Assembly (NCBI GenBank): GCA_037144255.1
Contig: JBAWXE010000036.1
Coordinates: 1 to 23,863 of the forward strand
Length of the DNA: 23,863 bases
Direction: 5' to 3'
Source of the DNA: JBAWXE01 sp037144255
Lineage (GTDB): Bacteria > Bacteroidota > Bacteroidia > Chitinophagales > Chitinophagaceae
In this document: piece by piece, positions 1 through 7,276 of the stretch
Layout: the number at the start of each line of letters is the position of its first letter
Numbering within the stretch: the first letter of the stretch is position 1
The notes under the pieces: generated by a model
Seen by the model: only the letters and a program-made list of their open reading frames with translations
The model's database searches: none
Told to the model about the DNA's origin: nothing
Made by a program: the position numbers and the translations under genes

Positions 1-49
1 GGTAGATAGAGGTGTATATATAATATATAAGACAGGAAAATGAGGTATT

Positions 50-150
50 GAATTGAAAGGTTATCCCGAATCGAGTTCGGGGCTTCCCCCCCAAATCTGT
101 TTATTTGTTATTTGATGGTCGCATTTTTTTAGAAATTTTTATGGTTACAC
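50..150 (+). repeat. Tandem intergenic repeat unit, copy 1
   Basis: The unit starts with an aaaggtta(t/c)cccgaa block and an imperfect palindrome (cccgaa at 65-70, ttcggg at 76-81). A C-run follows, then 'atctgttta', 'gatggtcgcattt' (114-126) and 'ggttacac' (143-150). The same blocks recur in the same order at 186-268, about 135 bp downstream. It looks like a REP/MITE-type non-coding repeat. Confidence 0.75.
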
Positions 151-185
151 AAAAGTATAAGTTGTTGATTTTCATAGTTTTGTGA

Positions 186-268
186 CAATTCAAAGGTTAC
201 CCCGAAACGAGTTCGGGACTCCCCCGAATCTGTTTAATTTTTTTTTGATGGTCGCATTTGGGTTACAC
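186..268 (+). repeat. Tandem intergenic repeat unit, copy 2
   Basis: The palindrome arms are at 201-206 and 212-217, followed by a C-run, 'cgaatctgtttaa' (225-237), 'gatggtcgcattt' (247-259) and 'ggttacac' (261-268). The part from 225 onward matches the reverse complement of the last 43 bases of the window, so this unit is also the outer part of the larger element described at 225-491. Confidence 0.75.
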
Positions 269-298
269 TGGGGTTTGATGGCTGATTGCAAATGCTCA

Positions 299-326
299 GG
301 AGATTTCTCTCTGCGATCGAAATGAC
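299..326 (+). repeat. REP-like 28-nt motif with a weak hairpin core
   Basis: ggagatt (299-305), a 15-nt core (306-320, tc...ga ends) and aatgac (321-326). It resembles the widespread bacterial repeat of the ggagatttctcg...cgaaatgac type. The equivalent motif at 23747-23774 has the same length and flanks but a different core. Confidence 0.65.
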
Positions 327-338
327 TGCCTTGATGAA

Positions 339-407
339 TTACCGGTTTTACCGAATGATTACCGATCATTTACCGAAGAATTACCGACCCAATGCCGATT
401 ATTACCG
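339..407 (+). repeat. Array of TTACCG hexamers at about 11-bp spacing
   Basis: TTACCG occurs at 339, 348, 359, 370, 381 and 402, with a degenerate ATGCCG at 392. Steps are 9, 11, 11, 11, 11 and 10 bp. Most units fit TTACCGA plus 4 variable bases. The spacing is close to one helical turn, which would put all hexamers on one face of the DNA. A protein-binding role is inference. Confidence 0.75.
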
Positions 408-556
408 ATAGGAAACTGACATGTATTTTAATAATATTAATGCATTAGCCTACTGTACAAATATACGAAATGCAGGTAGGGGTTTCCAAATTAAGTTACC
501 CACAAAATTAATATGTAATAAAATTTAAAAAATATGATTTTAAGTCATAAAATGAG

Positions 557-564
557 TAATTTCG
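557..564 (+). promoter_or_regulatory. Putative -7 promoter box of the Omp28-like gene
   Basis: TAATTTCG, one base off the Bacteroidota consensus TAnnTTTG, 31 nt before the ATG at 596. No TTG -33 element is clear. The same octamer precedes the next two genes. Confidence 0.45.
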
Positions 565-595
565 GAATCTGAAAAAACTTAAAAAACAGATAACG

Positions 596-2584
596 ATGAA
601 AAAACTCATTACATTATTTTCTGTGGCATTGCTGGGTATAAGTAGCAATGGTATTGCACAGATAACAACGCAAAATTTCGAGACAGCTGTAGCACCAGCA
701 TTACCAACTGGCTGGACTCAAACAGCGGCGGTATCACTTGTAGGTAATGACTCTACAGGATGGAAGACCGGAGATAGTACTGCATTAGGCAGTCCATCAG
801 GTGGAGCATTTATGCCTCCTGCTCACACTCAATTTGTTGCAGTAAATGATGATAAATGGGGTGGTGCTAATAATACTAACTCATTATTGATGACCAAATC
901 ATTCAGCTTAACAGGTGTTACTAATGCATTTGTAAAATGCGATATGTATTATTTTGCAGGTAGTTATAATAATGTTAGTGAATCAATGACATTAGAAGCA
1001 TCTACTAATGGTGGAACTACATGGACAGTATTGCAAACCATAGGTAGTAATACAATAAATGGTTGGCAAACACGTTACTTCAATATCTCCTCACTGGCTA
1101 ACTCTGCCAACGTAATGTTAGGTTTCCGTTATAATGACGGAGGCGGATGGTTGTTTGGTGCAGCAATAGACAATTTTGTTGTTTATGTACCACCAGCAAA
1201 TGATTTAGGTTTCATTTCAATCAAGCCTAACAGCAATACACCAACTAACTATGCATTGACTGGTAGCAATGTTACCTTCAGTGGAACAGTTACGAATTAT
1301 GGTATCACACCTGTCAATTCATTCACTTTCACTTATCAACAAGGTACAAACGCAGCTGTTCCAACAGTTATCAATACTACAGCAGCGATCGCACCATTGG
1401 CATCTTACAACTTTACTGCAGCAGCTACACCATACACAATGCCAGCAATAGGTAATTATCCGTTCACTGCTGCTGTAACATTAGCAGGTGATGTGAATCA
1501 AACAAACGATACATTGCTTACTACATTAGTAGCTCCAAATTTCATGCCTAATAAGAGACTAACTTTTGAAGAAGGTACAGGATCATGGTGCGGATATTGT
1601 GTACGCGGTATCGTATATATGGACTCATTATGGTTCTTGCATCCGAATAATGTAAGCCCAATAGCTGTACATGATAACCTGAATGGTACGGATAATATGG
1701 CTATCAGTGCTTATGATAGTTATGTAACATCTAATATCAGTGGTTATCCATCAGTATTGGTAGATCGTCGTGAAGTGGCTGATCCAAGTCAAGTATTGCA
1801 AGTATATGATGCAGAGAATTCTTACTTCGGTTATGCAGATATCACATTGAGTGCAGCATCAACAGTATCTAATCAATTCTCTGTAACAGCTACTGTAAAA
1901 CCAGCTATTAATTTGAATGGTGTTTATCATTTAGCTTTAGTACTTACTGAAGATAGCGTACATGGTACAGCATCTACATGGGGACAACATAACTATTATA
2001 GTTCTTCTTACACAGGTACTACTGCAGGAACATTAGTAGGTCAAGGACTTGATTATTACAATTTACCGGCTATTATCCCAGCAGCACAGATGTATTACAA
2101 ATTTGTTGCTCGTTCTATAACTAATACAAAGGGTGATCCAAATACATTGCCAGGTAGTATGACAGCAGGAACTAACTATACACATACTTACACAGTGCCT
2201 TTGACAGTGGGATGGAAAACAACTAACATGCGTGCATTTGTAATGCTGATAGATTCTACTACCGGTCATGTATTGAACAGCAATTACGCTTCAGTTCCAT
2301 TGGGTATCAGTAATGTAGCAGCAGGAGTACAAGGTTTCAGAATGTATCCTAACCCAACTACCAATGCTACAACTGTAGGTTTTGAACTGAAAAATGCATC
2401 AAATGTACAAGTTGAAGTATATGATGTAATGGGACGTGTAGTAGTTACAGCTGCTAACGAAACAATGTCAGCAGGACAACATTTTGTAAACGTATCTACA
2501 GCTAATTTGGCTGCAGGTATCTATACCGTTAAAATACAAACTGAGAACGGTAATGTAACTGACCGTCTTTCTGTAGTAAAATAA
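596..2584 (+). CDS. T9SS-secreted Omp28-like protein with N-terminal cleaved-adhesin domain
   Basis: Likely an extracellular or surface-anchored protein of 662 residues exported by Sec and then T9SS. A signal peptide covers residues 1-22, ending GIAQ. Residues 26-198 look like a cleaved-adhesin/choice-of-anchor J jelly roll (FE....LPTGW start, IDNFVVY end). About 200-312 form a CARDB-like beta domain (ANDLGF..., GDVNQTNDT). About 320-560 resemble Omp28-related proteins, with EEGTGSWCGYC and a redox-type cysteine pair at C332 and C335. Residues 580-662 are a type A sorting domain (MYPNP, VYDVMGR, AAGIYTVK). The ATG follows an A-rich leader. A strong terminator lies right after the stop. The next gene shares the middle and C-terminal domains and looks like a paralogue assembled from similar modules. 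Substrate and exact role are unknown; the cysteine pair could act in disulfide exchange or simply stabilise the fold. Confidence 0.9.
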   Translation: MKKLITLFSVALLGISSNGIAQITTQNFETAVAPALPTGWTQTAAVSLVGNDSTGWKTGDSTALGSPSGGAFMPPAHTQFVAVNDDKWGGANNTNSLLMTKSFSLTGVTNAFVKCDMYYFAGSYNNVSESMTLEASTNGGTTWTVLQTIGSNTINGWQTRYFNISSLANSANVMLGFRYNDGGGWLFGAAIDNFVVYVPPANDLGFISIKPNSNTPTNYALTGSNVTFSGTVTNYGITPVNSFTFTYQQGTNAAVPTVINTTAAIAPLASYNFTAAATPYTMPAIGNYPFTAAVTLAGDVNQTNDTLLTTLVAPNFMPNKRLTFEEGTGSWCGYCVRGIVYMDSLWFLHPNNVSPIAVHDNLNGTDNMAISAYDSYVTSNISGYPSVLVDRREVADPSQVLQVYDAENSYFGYADITLSAASTVSNQFSVTATVKPAINLNGVYHLALVLTEDSVHGTASTWGQHNYYSSSYTGTTAGTLVGQGLDYYNLPAIIPAAQMYYKFVARSITNTKGDPNTLPGSMTAGTNYTHTYTVPLTVGWKTTNMRAFVMLIDSTTGHVLNSNYASVPLGISNVAAGVQGFRMYPNPTTNATTVGFELKNASNVQVEVYDVMGRVVVTAANETMSAGQHFVNVSTANLAAGIYTVKIQTENGNVTDRLSVVK

Positions 2585-2605
2585 TATAGATTTATTCAAC
2601 TATGT

Positions 2606-2640
2606 AATAAGGGCTCCCATTGGGAGCCCTTATTTTTTTA
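2606..2640 (+). terminator. Rho-independent terminator after the Omp28-like gene
   Basis: A 13-bp perfect stem (2606-2618 with 2622-2634) and a 3-nt loop are followed by a T-run. The stem contains gggctccc/gggagccc. Confidence 0.9.
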
Positions 2641-2730
2641 CAAATAATTGACATTATATATGACTATTTGTATTCCTGTTCAATAGGATAGGTATTTTAA
2701 AAAAAATGCTTTTTTCAGTTAAAATATTAT

Positions 2731-2738
2731 TAATTTCG
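2731..2738 (+). promoter_or_regulatory. Putative -7 promoter box of the second T9SS gene
   Basis: TAATTTCG, 53 nt before the ATG at 2792, identical to the boxes at 557 and 4797. Confidence 0.45.
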
Positions 2739-2791
2739 AACGCTCATTCTTAATGTAGTAAGGGCCTGAAAAGGCATTAAAAACAGCTTCA

Positions 2792-4588
2792 ATGAAAAAA
2801 ATCATTTCACTTAGCACCCTATTACTGAGTGCTTTTTGTTCATTTGCCCAACTTCCGGCAGGTAGTTTAGCACCTAATTTCACGTTCAGACCAATAGGTG
2901 ATACATTACAAACATTGAACCACTATCTGGATTCAGGCAAAACAGTATTTTTATTTGTTGCTCCTACCTGGAGCCATCAAGCATGGACCTATCATCAATC
3001 CAGACAATTGGATACATTGTATAATTTGCATGGCCCGGTAAACAAGCCTGGTGTAGATCCATTGACCACTAATGATGTAATGGTATTCTATGTACAATCA
3101 GAACCTACTAATACATGGGCTCAACTGGTAGATACCGGAAACAGTACATTAGGTAGTGCTAATATTGAAACACCATACGCTACTTGCACTCAAGGTGACT
3201 GGTTAGCAGGAACTTATTATCCTACTATTGATACCATGTCATATAACAATACATTCTTGTCTCAATGGCATGTGAATTATTACCCTACGGTGTATATGAT
3301 ATGCAGAGACAGATTGGTATATGCGCTTCCTTCTCCTACCTATACTCAGGCATATCAGGCAGTATTGGCAGGATGTCCTAGTGCAGCGCCTACCGCAGTT
3401 AAAGATGCTAAGGTATTACCTTATAATGGAGCTGATTATTTCCTTTGCACACCCACACCAACAGTTCGTTTCCAAAACTATACAACAGGTGGAGTAGCCA
3501 GCAACATTACAGCAGCTACTATCAAAATATTCTCGAACGTTACACAAGTAGGTACTTTTAACTGGACAGCAGGCAGTTCTCCGGTAACATCATATAATAT
3601 AGCTACAGTAAACATACCAGCAAGTGCATTTACTGCACCATCCTTACCATTGGGACCATATAAATTCACTGTTACAGTAGCAGGTGATGTGAATCCAACA
3701 AATGATGCAAGTCCTGACTCATTGTTCAAGATATACGCTCCTAACAATGCAGTGAACTTGACAGGGAATGTTGAAACTTTTCATGGTGCTTTACCTTTCA
3801 GATATACTATGACAGATGATGGATCTGTATTAGTAGCCAGTAACAGTAGCCAGTTTGCGGGAACCAATACTCCACAGAATGTTATTGGCTATAACCACCA
3901 AGCAGATACTGCATTAGCTTTCGATTTTTACCATTTTACTAACCCGGCTTCTGAGTTTGTATATGGCTATTATAACACAGCAAAAGACAATGCACTTTCG
4001 CTTCAGTTTGATTTAGCCTATGCTCAATATGATGCATCTAGTCAAGATTCATTATCAGTAATGATGTCTTACAATTGTGGAACAACGTGGAATGAAATAT
4101 GGACAAATGGTGGATATTCTTTAGCTACTACTACACCAAGAGATAGTTTATTTATTCCAAAGGCTAGTGACTGGTGGCATATATCGATACCAATGACATC
4201 AACCATTGATACTAGTGTATCCAACACAGTATTTATTAAGTTCCGTGGAATATCTGCTCATGGTAATGCAGCGTATGTTGATAATATCAACCTGAGTACA
4301 ACTAGCTCTGTAATTGATATTAACCATAATATTGTAAGTGCTGTGAGCATGTATCCTAATCCTGCCATGGAACAAACTACATTGCGTGTAACATTGGATC
4401 AGGCTACTGAAGTGCATGTAAGTGTTTATGATGTAATGGGACGTACAGTATACAGTACTAACAATGCAATGAACACAGGAGCTAATACGGTAAGTATCCC
4501 TACAGCTACATTTGCTGCAGGCACTTATTTAGTAAAAGTACAAGCAGGACAAGATGTATCAAATCATCGCTTGTCTGTGATCAAATAA
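2792..4588 (+). CDS. T9SS-secreted protein with a thioredoxin-like fold lacking CxxC
   Basis: A secreted protein of 598 residues. The signal peptide is residues 1-20 (ending SFAQ). Residues 23-195 read like a peroxiredoxin/TlpA-type thioredoxin domain: GSLAPNFTF start, FLFVAPTW strand, and a YYPTVYMI strand with a cis-Pro candidate at P165. The WCxxC position reads W60-SHQA, so both catalytic cysteines are gone. About 205-315 form a beta domain with GDVNPTNDA, matching the upstream gene's middle domain. About 325-502 look like a MAM/jelly-roll domain (AYVDNINLS end). Residues 515-598 are a type A sorting domain (MYPNP, VYDVMGR, AAGTYLVK). An enzymatic thiol role is unlikely; a binding or structural role is inference. 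It has its own promoter-like box and terminator, so it is probably transcribed separately from its neighbour. Confidence 0.85.
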   Translation: MKKIISLSTLLLSAFCSFAQLPAGSLAPNFTFRPIGDTLQTLNHYLDSGKTVFLFVAPTWSHQAWTYHQSRQLDTLYNLHGPVNKPGVDPLTTNDVMVFYVQSEPTNTWAQLVDTGNSTLGSANIETPYATCTQGDWLAGTYYPTIDTMSYNNTFLSQWHVNYYPTVYMICRDRLVYALPSPTYTQAYQAVLAGCPSAAPTAVKDAKVLPYNGADYFLCTPTPTVRFQNYTTGGVASNITAATIKIFSNVTQVGTFNWTAGSSPVTSYNIATVNIPASAFTAPSLPLGPYKFTVTVAGDVNPTNDASPDSLFKIYAPNNAVNLTGNVETFHGALPFRYTMTDDGSVLVASNSSQFAGTNTPQNVIGYNHQADTALAFDFYHFTNPASEFVYGYYNTAKDNALSLQFDLAYAQYDASSQDSLSVMMSYNCGTTWNEIWTNGGYSLATTTPRDSLFIPKASDWWHISIPMTSTIDTSVSNTVFIKFRGISAHGNAAYVDNINLSTTSSVIDINHNIVSAVSMYPNPAMEQTTLRVTLDQATEVHVSVYDVMGRTVYSTNNAMNTGANTVSIPTATFAAGTYLVKVQAGQDVSNHRLSVIK

Positions 4589-4613
4589 GCAAAGTTTATC
4601 CAAAGATATTTTG

Positions 4614-4645
4614 AAAGCGGCTCCATTTTATGGAGCCGCTTTTCA
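4614..4645 (+). terminator. Rho-independent terminator after the thioredoxin-fold gene
   Basis: A 13-bp stem (4614-4626 with 4630-4642, aaagcggctccat and its complement) with a 3-nt loop and a T-rich tail, 26 nt after the stop codon. Confidence 0.85.
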
Positions 4646-4771
4646 TTTATGCTATTCCACATATACCCATCATACAAGTATTTCTATCATATTTATCCGT
4701 CATTTTGCTATAGAACAGCTGAAAGCCAATATGGTAAAGGATATTAGTTATTCACAATTGTGCATTACTTT

Positions 4772-4804
4772 TTGACCATAAGTAAGCGAGCTGTACTAAT
4801 TTCG
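4772..4804 (+). promoter_or_regulatory. Putative scpB promoter
   Basis: TTG at 4772-4774 and TAATTTCG at 4797-4804, 22 nt apart. This approximates the Bacteroidota TTG/TAnnTTTG pair and leaves a 26-nt leader before the ATG. Confidence 0.45.
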
Positions 4805-4830
4805 ATAGAGAAAATAGCAACTGTAGCACG

Positions 4831-5481
4831 ATGGATATCGAACAATTAATGCCCCACGTAGAAGCTCTGATCTTCGCCAGCGAACGCCCACTTACCCAGA
4901 TGGAAATGATCGAAATGTTAGGTCAGGCCCTGGAAGAGATCATAGAAGGTGAGCGGATATCTACCTGTGTAGATGCGATACGCGAAAAATATGAAGCAGA
5001 GTACTATCCGTTCCAACTAAGAGAAATAGGTGGAGGATATCAATTCCTGACCAAAACAGCCTACCATAAGACCGTATTGCAACTGAACGGAGATAAGCAT
5101 ATCAAAAAGCTATCTGCGGCAGCTATGGAGACACTGGCCATCATTGCATACAAGCAACCCATTACTAAAAGTGAAATTGAGTATATACGTGGTGTGAGTG
5201 CCGACTATTCTATGCAAAAATTGCTGGAAAAGGAACTTATAGTCATCACCGGACGTAATGAAAATGCTGTAGGAAAGCCATTATTGTACGCTACTTCTAA
5301 GAATTTCATGGATTATCTGGGTATCAACAACCCGGGAGAATTGCCACAATTGAAAGATATTACCAATATAGATATTGTAATGCCAACTGCAGGATCTGAG
5401 GCAATTCCTCAGGCTGAAGGTGTACTCATAGTAGCAGAAGATGGCAGTTTGCTGGAAACAGATGCCACTACTACTGAGTAA
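4831..5481 (+). CDS. scpB: Segregation and condensation protein ScpB
   Basis: ScpB is the winged-helix accessory subunit of the bacterial SMC-ScpA-ScpB condensin, which compacts and helps segregate the chromosome in the nucleoid. The 216-residue product has the family order: N-terminal winged helix from residue 1 (HVEALIFASERPLT), a linker with the FQLREIGGGYQFLTK strand (about 70-85), and a second winged helix around 92-170 (LSAAAMETLAIIAYKQPITKSEIEYIRGV, then KPLLYATSKNFMDYLGI). The length is normal, with a short acidic unconserved tail. The gene stands alone, without scpA or smc nearby, between its own promoter and terminator. Confidence 0.95.
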   Translation: MDIEQLMPHVEALIFASERPLTQMEMIEMLGQALEEIIEGERISTCVDAIREKYEAEYYPFQLREIGGGYQFLTKTAYHKTVLQLNGDKHIKKLSAAAMETLAIIAYKQPITKSEIEYIRGVSADYSMQKLLEKELIVITGRNENAVGKPLLYATSKNFMDYLGINNPGELPQLKDITNIDIVMPTAGSEAIPQAEGVLIVAEDGSLLETDATTTE

Positions 5482-5509
5482 TTGAAGATGTGTTTGATTA
5501 ATAAGTATG

Positions 5510-5540
5510 GGGTTGCGCTACGGTGCAACCCTAATTTTTT
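5510..5540 (+). terminator. Rho-independent terminator after scpB
   Basis: gggttgc (5510-5516) pairs with gcaaccc (5525-5531); a T-run follows at 5535-5540. Confidence 0.75.
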
Positions 5541-5603
5541 ATATGAAAGATGATAATATTTCCATTTTTATGCGAAACTTACTCTTAATGGACATACAGA
5601 ATG

Positions 5604-5611
5604 TACTTTTG
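5604..5611 (+). promoter_or_regulatory. Putative -7 box of the M28 peptidase gene
   Basis: TACTTTTG, an exact match to TAnnTTTG, 18 nt before the ATG at 5630. Confidence 0.55.
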
Positions 5612-5629
5612 TAGTATTAAATCATTTTC

Positions 5630-7276
5630 ATGAAAGGCGCTTCTCTTCTTTTATTTCCTGTTTTGTTTTGTGTATTGATCGCGCAACAAGCGGATGCAAA
5701 AAAAAGTAATGATAAAAAAGTCATCAAACAACTGAAGGCTGACATAGGTTATCTGGCATCAGACTCTTTAGAAGGCCGTCGGACAAGTACTGTGGGTGAA
5801 CGCAAAGCTGGTGACTATATCATCAGTGTATATGAGAAGGAAGGCATAGTAGCGTATAAAGGAGTTTATCGTTATCCATTCAAATTTGTTTATGGTAAAG
5901 AGATAGCAGCATCTACACAGATTCGCATCAATGGTAATGCCATGCATATAGGAAAAGATGTGTTCCCAATGCCATTCAGCGAAAGTAAAAAAGCTGCCAG
6001 TGATGCCATACCGGATGTGCCGGAGCAAGGTAATGTATGGGTACTGCCATTGTACCAAAGTAAAGACGAGGCAGATGATGCACACTTCGACTGGGAAAAG
6101 TATGTCTATGAAAAAAGCAAAGATGCGCTGAAACAAGGAGCTACAGGAGTATTATTCTATGATAGTTATGGCGCTAAATACACACCAGAATTCAATGGAA
6201 GATCTGAAAATGAGACCATCAATTTACCTGTTGCTTTTGTAGGTTATGAACCTTATCAACAATACGTGAGTAATAAAGGTAGTATACCTATAGAACTCAA
6301 TCTTGCTATCAAAAAAACAGATCGTGTTGGTACTAATATTGCTGCCTATTTAGATAATGGAGCCAAGTATACAGTGGTGCTGGGTGCGCATTACGATCAT
6401 CTGGGTTATGGAGAAGATGGAAGTAGCTTGTATGGTGGAAAAGCAAAATTGATACATAATGGTGCTGATGATAATGCAAGTGGGACGGCAGCATTATTGC
6501 AAATGGCATCGTGGCTAAAGAAGAGTAAGAAACTACATACCTATAATTACCTGTTCGTAAATTTCTCGGGCGAGGAATTAGGTTTGTTAGGTTCTAAGGC
6601 TTTTGTAAAGGATTTGGGGATAGATAGTAACCAGATAGCTTACATGATCAATATGGATATGGTTGGCCGCCTAAATGATAGTACACATGCGCTTACATTA
6701 GGAGGTATTGGTTCATCGCCTGTATGGGCAGAATTACTTAAAACCCCTAATCCTTATTTTAAAGTGAATCTGGATAGTGCAGGTATAGGTCCATCAGATC
6801 ATTCATCCTTTTATCAGGTAGGTATTCCTGTATTATTTTTCTTTACTGGTACACATAGCGATTATCATAAACCAAGTGATGATGCGGATAAGATCAATTA
6901 TATGGGCGAAGCGAAAGTGATGCACTATGTATATGACGTAGTATCAACATTGAATGATATGCCTAAACCAAAGTACACAATTGCTAAACAAAGTACTGTA
7001 GGTAAGGTGCGTTTCAAGATCACCTTAGGTATCATGCCTGATTATTCTTACCAAGAAAATGGGGTACGTGTAGATGGTTTAACAGAAGGTAAACCTGCCA
7101 GTAATGCGGGTATAGTAGCCGGAGATATCATCATACAACTGGGTACCGACAAAATCAATGGTATGCAAAGCTATATGGAGTCTCTGAGCCACCTGAAGGC
7201 TGGCGATAAGACGGAAGTGAAAGTACTACGCCAAGGCAAGGAAATAAGCTTACCTATTGAATTTCCTAAGAACTAG
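5630..7276 (+). CDS. Secreted M28-family zinc metallopeptidase with C-terminal PDZ domain
   Basis: A probable aminopeptidase acting in the periplasm or outside the cell. The signal peptide is about residues 1-23 (ending ADA). Residues 30-240 include a PA-like insertion (ATGVLFYDSYG, LPVAFVGYE). The M28 core spans about 235-445 and has all expected residues: H254 in GAHYDHLG, bridging D280 in NGADDNASG, catalytic E315 and ligand E316 in SGEELG, D343 in NMDMVG, and H413 in the HSDYHKPSDD region. Residues 463-548 form a PDZ domain (VRVDGLTEGKPASNAGIVAGDII), as in several Bacteroidota M28 proteins. There is no T9SS sorting domain and no lipobox. The stop codon overlaps the stop of the convergent ABC transporter gene by 4 bp and no terminator separates them. 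Specificity (aminopeptidase or carboxypeptidase) cannot be read from the sequence. Confidence 0.92.
   Translation: MKGASLLLFPVLFCVLIAQQADAKKSNDKKVIKQLKADIGYLASDSLEGRRTSTVGERKAGDYIISVYEKEGIVAYKGVYRYPFKFVYGKEIAASTQIRINGNAMHIGKDVFPMPFSESKKAASDAIPDVPEQGNVWVLPLYQSKDEADDAHFDWEKYVYEKSKDALKQGATGVLFYDSYGAKYTPEFNGRSENETINLPVAFVGYEPYQQYVSNKGSIPIELNLAIKKTDRVGTNIAAYLDNGAKYTVVLGAHYDHLGYGEDGSSLYGGKAKLIHNGADDNASGTAALLQMASWLKKSKKLHTYNYLFVNFSGEELGLLGSKAFVKDLGIDSNQIAYMINMDMVGRLNDSTHALTLGGIGSSPVWAELLKTPNPYFKVNLDSAGIGPSDHSSFYQVGIPVLFFFTGTHSDYHKPSDDADKINYMGEAKVMHYVYDVVSTLNDMPKPKYTIAKQSTVGKVRFKITLGIMPDYSYQENGVRVDGLTEGKPASNAGIVAGDIIIQLGTDKINGMQSYMESLSHLKAGDKTEVKVLRQGKEISLPIEFPKN

Larger units (their letters stand above)
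225..491 (+). repeat. Composite intergenic repeat element, left copy
   Basis: Blocks in order: 'cgaatctgtttaa' (225-237); 'gtcgcatttgggttaca' (251-267); a module of attgcaa, 7 nt, ggagatt, a 15-nt core and aatgac (285-326); a TTACCG array (339-407); and a 29-nt block from 463 to 491. Every block is found in the same order, inverted, at 23563-23863. The 29-nt block matches at 28 of 29 positions. No coding potential or transposase is seen, so it is called a non-autonomous or non-coding dispersed element. Confidence 0.8.
1..595. other. Non-coding region with a dispersed-repeat cluster and the promoter of the first gene
   Basis: No convincing gene is present. About 50-268 hold two tandem copies of a unit with an imperfect palindrome. 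225-491 hold a composite repeat element whose inverted relative lies at 23563-23863. 492-595 are AT-rich and carry the promoter of the Omp28-like gene, with a TAATTTCG box at 557-564. The first 49 bases are low-complexity AT-rich DNA with no clear signal. Confidence 0.7.

Noticed and set aside
339..407. CRISPR-like repeat array
   Set aside because: Units are 6-7 bp at ~11-bp steps with 4-5 variable bases. There are no 20-40 bp repeats or spacers and no cas genes.
5768..6136. 122-codon frame antisense to the M28 peptidase
   Set aside because: It lies wholly within a clearly conserved enzyme gene and has no recognisable motif or promoter.
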